Shown: positions 62,042 through 64,000 of the stretch, in pieces
Position numbering within the stretch: the stretch's first letter is position 1
Layout: every line of letters begins with the position of its first letter
Source: an uncultured Pelagibacteraceae bacterium
GTDB taxonomy: Bacteria > Pseudomonadota > Alphaproteobacteria > Pelagibacterales > Pelagibacteraceae
Reading direction: 5' to 3'
Assembly (NCBI GenBank): GCA_902524545.1
Contig: CABZDW010000001.1
Coordinates: forward strand, 62,001-126,000
Length of the DNA stretch: 64,000 bases
Position numbers and translations under genes: made by a program
Notes under the pieces: generated by a model
The model's input: the letters and a program-made list of their open reading frames with translations, nothing else
Databases searched by the model: none
What the model was told of the DNA's origin: nothing

Positions 62042-63565
62042 ATGTTTGATTTTCTTAAAAACAATAAGTGGATTAAATATTATGATGAAATTAAATCATA
62101 TTTTAACCCAAGATTTTTAATTGATGCAATCATTCCTACAGATATTATTGATACAGCAAAAACAGTAGCAAGTAACAAATCAGAAGACCAAATATTTAGA
62201 TTTATAATAGGGTGTGCAATAGTTAGAGGAATACTTATTGCAATTCCTGGAGATGTAGCTGTTGGGTTATATATTGCTCAAGCTATTGATTTTGCAATGG
62301 CAGCCAATATAGCAAGACTAGTTGGTTTAGATTTTAAAAAAGAAAATATTTTTAAGTTGTTAGGAGCTGCAAGTCTTTCTGCAGTTGCTGTGCTTTATGC
62401 ATTTGAAAAAGTTTTAAATATTATATTTAAATTCGTAGCGAATTTACCAATTGCGGCACCAGCTTCATTTGTTTCTACTACAATAACTTCATTATTTTTG
62501 GGTTTTTTTTGTTACCTTGCTTTTACTGAAATTAAAAATAGTGGTAACAAAAAACTTAAAATATTATCTATTGGAAAAATAGCAAAAAACGCATCTACCT
62601 TTACTTATAAAATCGGTAAAAATCTAATGACTTTGTTATTTAAAGATATGCCAGGACTATTCAATCAAGTGAAAGAAAATGTAAAATCTTTTATGCAGCT
62701 AAACATTGACTATAAAAAAAAAATTAAGGGAGAATTTTTTTTTGCTGCAAGTATGGCTTATTTACTAGACGGAAAGACACAAAGTTTTGATGGTCCAATA
62801 AGTCAAATGTGGCTGGATGCTTGGAGAATGTCGTATACTAATAAATTAGGCCCTGATGCCTCGATTGAAGATATTAAAAATCTAGCACAACAGTATCAGC
62901 CTGAGCAAATGCCCGGCGTTGAGAATTTGGTACAATCAAAGTTTTATGAAATTTTGGAGGAAAACTATGAAAATATGGATGGAGATAATTGGTCAGCAAA
63001 ACTTTTTACTGATCCATCACATCCTGCTACAGATGTAAGGTTTTATAACTCTGAGACTAATCAAACTTATGAAGTAAACTACAAACTAACTGATGACACT
63101 GAATACATTGAGCATCATTTAGAAAAATATCCTGATACACCAGTTGTAACTTCACCTGAAACAGCCGAGAAAATGAATAATCCATTAGTTACTGGAGGGC
63201 AGTATGAAACTAAAGAAGTTATTAAATTATCAGATGATAATTTCATGAAATTATTAAATTCAAAACATACACTTTATTTGCAAGAGGGGGCTGCGGCAGC
63301 AGGTGTTATAGTGTTATCAATTCACTTATTTCCATTTTTTGTGCATTATTTCAAAGAAAATATTGATAGAGAACAATTTATGTTAGCTGTTAAGAAATTT
63401 GTACCAGATGTTACTACCAAAACTTTAAATAGAATAATAATGCTTACACTCATGGGACCTATTTTTGGATGGTTTTTATTAGCAAGATTTTTATTAAATA
63501 TATCAACTCACGAAAGTGATAATGTTAAAGATATAAAGCAATTATTTTATAAACCACTTGTATAG
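62042..63565 (+). CDS. Element-borne membrane protein with DUF697-like N-terminal part, function unknown
   Basis: 507 residues. Residues ~50-165 are hydrophobic and Gly/Ala-rich and resemble the DUF697/YcjF membrane region ('PGDVAVGLYIAQAIDFAMAANIARLVGL'), but no GTPase P-loop precedes them. Residues ~225-390 are soluble, with 'DPSHPATDVRFYN' and a 'YIEHHLEKYPDTPVVTSPE' segment. Two more hydrophobic helices lie near 405-430 and 460-485. No recombinase R-H-R-Y motif or nuclease motif is seen. As sole cargo of an element at a tRNA gene, a role in phage exclusion, toxin action or element maintenance is plausible but unproven. Confidence 0.75.
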   Translation: MFDFLKNNKWIKYYDEIKSYFNPRFLIDAIIPTDIIDTAKTVASNKSEDQIFRFIIGCAIVRGILIAIPGDVAVGLYIAQAIDFAMAANIARLVGLDFKKENIFKLLGAASLSAVAVLYAFEKVLNIIFKFVANLPIAAPASFVSTTITSLFLGFFCYLAFTEIKNSGNKKLKILSIGKIAKNASTFTYKIGKNLMTLLFKDMPGLFNQVKENVKSFMQLNIDYKKKIKGEFFFAASMAYLLDGKTQSFDGPISQMWLDAWRMSYTNKLGPDASIEDIKNLAQQYQPEQMPGVENLVQSKFYEILEENYENMDGDNWSAKLFTDPSHPATDVRFYNSETNQTYEVNYKLTDDTEYIEHHLEKYPDTPVVTSPETAEKMNNPLVTGGQYETKEVIKLSDDNFMKLLNSKHTLYLQEGAAAAGVIVLSIHLFPFFVHYFKENIDREQFMLAVKKFVPDVTTKTLNRIIMLTLMGPIFGWFLLARFLLNISTHESDNVKDIKQLFYKPLV

Positions 63566-63578
63566 GACTTTATAGGAT

Positions 63579-63613
63579 AACTAGTAGGAGACTAGTAGCC
63601 AGGGAGATAAAAT
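63579..63613 (+). repeat. 35-base direct repeat, copy 2 (arm-site-like)
   Basis: ACTAGTAG at 63580 and 63591 (11 bases apart), then CCAGGGAGATAAAAT. It begins 13 bases after the cargo gene stop. Before it are two TATAGGA copies 10 bases apart (63561, 63571); the left end has the reverse complement TCCTATA at 61939. Paired, phased short repeats near both ends recall tyrosine-recombinase arm sites. Confidence 0.8.
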
Positions 63614-63618
63614 AAAAA

Positions 63619-63722
63619 AATTTTACTTATTAGACTTGTTCAATTATAAATATTAGCATAAACACTCATGAAATTCATTAATGCCCTCGTGGTGAAATTG
63701 GTAGACACAAAGGACTTAAAAT
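63619..63722 (+). repeat. Right copy of tRNA-Leu promoter plus 5' half
   Basis: Same 104 bases as 61775-61878 with about seven differences, all upstream of the tRNA. It supplies promoter and 5' half to the intact tRNA-Leu. Differences only outside the tRNA suggest that the two copies diverged before or since insertion, with the tRNA part under selection or forming the crossover. Confidence 0.9.
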
Positions 63723-63768
63723 CCTTGCCGCTTGCGGAGTGCCAGTTCGAGTCTGGCCGAGGGCACCA
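63683..63768 (+). tRNA. tRNA-Leu (anticodon UAA), CCA encoded
   Basis: 7-bp acceptor stem GCCCTCG/CGAGGGC, D-arm with 'TTGGTAG', 5-bp anticodon stem AAGGA/TCCTT around loop CTTAAAA (anticodon TAA), a long variable arm (class II tRNA) and T-loop 'GTTCGAGT', discriminator A at 63765 and CCA at 63766-63768. Reads UUA, the dominant leucine codon in this AT-rich genome, so disruption would be lethal or costly. nadK starts four bases after the CCA. Confidence 0.97.
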
Positions 63769-63772
63769 TTAA

Positions 63773-64000
63773 ATGAAAAAAATACAAATTATTTCTGATA
63801 AAAATTCAAAGTCACAAAAAATTAAAAACCTCTTAATAAAAATATTCAATAAGTTTAAACCTCTAAAATCTAATATCATTATTGTTGTTGGCGGGGATGG
63901 ATTTATGCTTAAGACATTAAAAAAATATAAAAAAACAAAAAATTTTTTTTATGGAATTAATTCTGGCAATTATGGTTTTTTAATGAATAAATTTTCATCA
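63773..64000 (+). CDS. nadK: NAD kinase, N-terminal part (3' end outside window)
   Basis: First 76 residues. 'IIIVVGGDGFMLKTLKKY' carries the catalytic GGDG loop (near residue 42) and 'FYGINSGNYGFLMN' is the next conserved strand-turn. Phosphorylates NAD to NADP. The ATG is four bases after the tRNA-Leu CCA, so the gene is probably read from the tRNA promoter and freed by tRNA processing. Confidence 0.88.
   Translation, partial: MKKIQIISDKNSKSQKIKNLLIKIFNKFKPLKSNIIIVVGGDGFMLKTLKKYKKTKNFFYGINSGNYGFLMNKFSS

Larger units (their letters stand above)
61879..63722 (+). mobile_element. 1.84-kb integrated element in tRNA-Leu(UAA) with one cargo gene and no recombinase
   Basis: Bounded by the two 104-base tRNA-containing repeats. 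Contents from left: a 10-base tandem repeat (61901-61920), an AT-rich stretch, a 35-base repeat (62002-62036), one 507-residue membrane protein gene, the second 35-base repeat (63579-63613), then a new tRNA promoter and 5' half that restores the tRNA gene. No integrase, transposase or replication gene is present, so movement would need an enzyme supplied in trans (prophage or other element). The 5' half of the tRNA being renewed, instead of the 3' half, is unusual. Confidence 0.75.

Noticed and set aside
62042-63565. Reading the element's gene as its integrase or transposase
   Set aside because: No tyrosine-recombinase R-H-R-Y pattern, serine-recombinase or DDE motif is visible; the protein is hydrophobic at both ends.
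1-64000. CRISPR arrays, rRNA genes, insertion sequences
   Set aside because: No regularly spaced repeats, rRNA sequence or transposase frames were seen in the window.

Overview
The window is very AT-rich (about 30% GC by eye) and almost fully coding, with gene ends overlapping by 1-4 bases or separated by a few. Gene content, divergent pairs with 11-40 bp between start codons, TRAP and ABC uptake systems with separate binding proteins, and the very short spacers all suggest a streamlined marine alphaproteobacterium of the SAR11 (Pelagibacterales) type. This assignment is inferred from gene content; no rRNA gene is present to test it.

Layout. 1-3.3 kb: surface-sugar genes (partial epimerase, rfbA, rfbB, a family 2 glycosyltransferase). 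3.3-8.4 kb: polyamine/methylthioadenosine block, with apt divergent from mtnP, a secreted hydrolase, mtnA, a class II aldolase and a fused speD-speE gene. 8.5-11.9 kb: amino-acid-type ABC importer (binding protein and two permeases, no ATPase) and a creatinase/ectoine-hydrolase-like M24 protein. 11.9-14.3 kb: glycosyltransferases. 14.3-20.6 kb: small enzymes (redoxin, gamma carbonic anhydrase, a cis-CaaD-like tautomerase, SemiSWEET, FMN oxidase, beta-hydroxyacid dehydrogenase), an MFS carrier, rpoZ and a class III CoA-transferase. 20.6-25.6 kb: TRAP transporter, dusA, TauE-like exporter, DUF2061. 25.7-31.2 kb: phosphohexomutase, nrdAB and small proteins. 31.2-35.5 kb: methylcitrate cycle operon and gph. 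35.5-46.2 kb: stand-alone GlmU acetyltransferase, glmS, DAHP synthase, nadE, cysS, cimA, trmJ, rpsD and a methyltransferase. 46.2-53.4 kb: a long reverse operon (sfsA, map, purB, purC, purS, purQ, purL, bolA, grxD). 53.5-58.4 kb: a CinA-like protein, a gamma-glutamylcyclotransferase and a glucosylglycerate operon. 58.6-61.3 kb: a long sugar-phosphate cyclase with a DUF6492-like glycosyltransferase. 61.3-63.8 kb: an accessory island at a tRNA-Leu(UAA) gene. 63.8 kb to the end: start of nadK.

Most interesting points. (1) At 61.8-63.8 kb a 1,844-bp insert sits in the anticodon region of tRNA-Leu(UAA). The left flank keeps a promoter plus the 5' half of the tRNA; the right flank has a second promoter and an intact tRNA. 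The insert carries one 507-residue membrane protein, flanked by two copies of a 35-bp repeat that looks like recombinase arm sites, and has no recombinase gene. It looks like a minimal, probably mobilisable element with a single cargo gene. (2) The MTA block couples spermidine synthesis to recycling of its by-product, apparently to dihydroxyacetone phosphate plus a methylthio-aldehyde, and to adenine salvage. (3) A 579-residue cyclase plus glycosyltransferase pair may make an unknown C7-cyclitol product, next to glucosylglycerate genes. (4) RNA hairpins lie between binding-protein and permease genes in both uptake systems.
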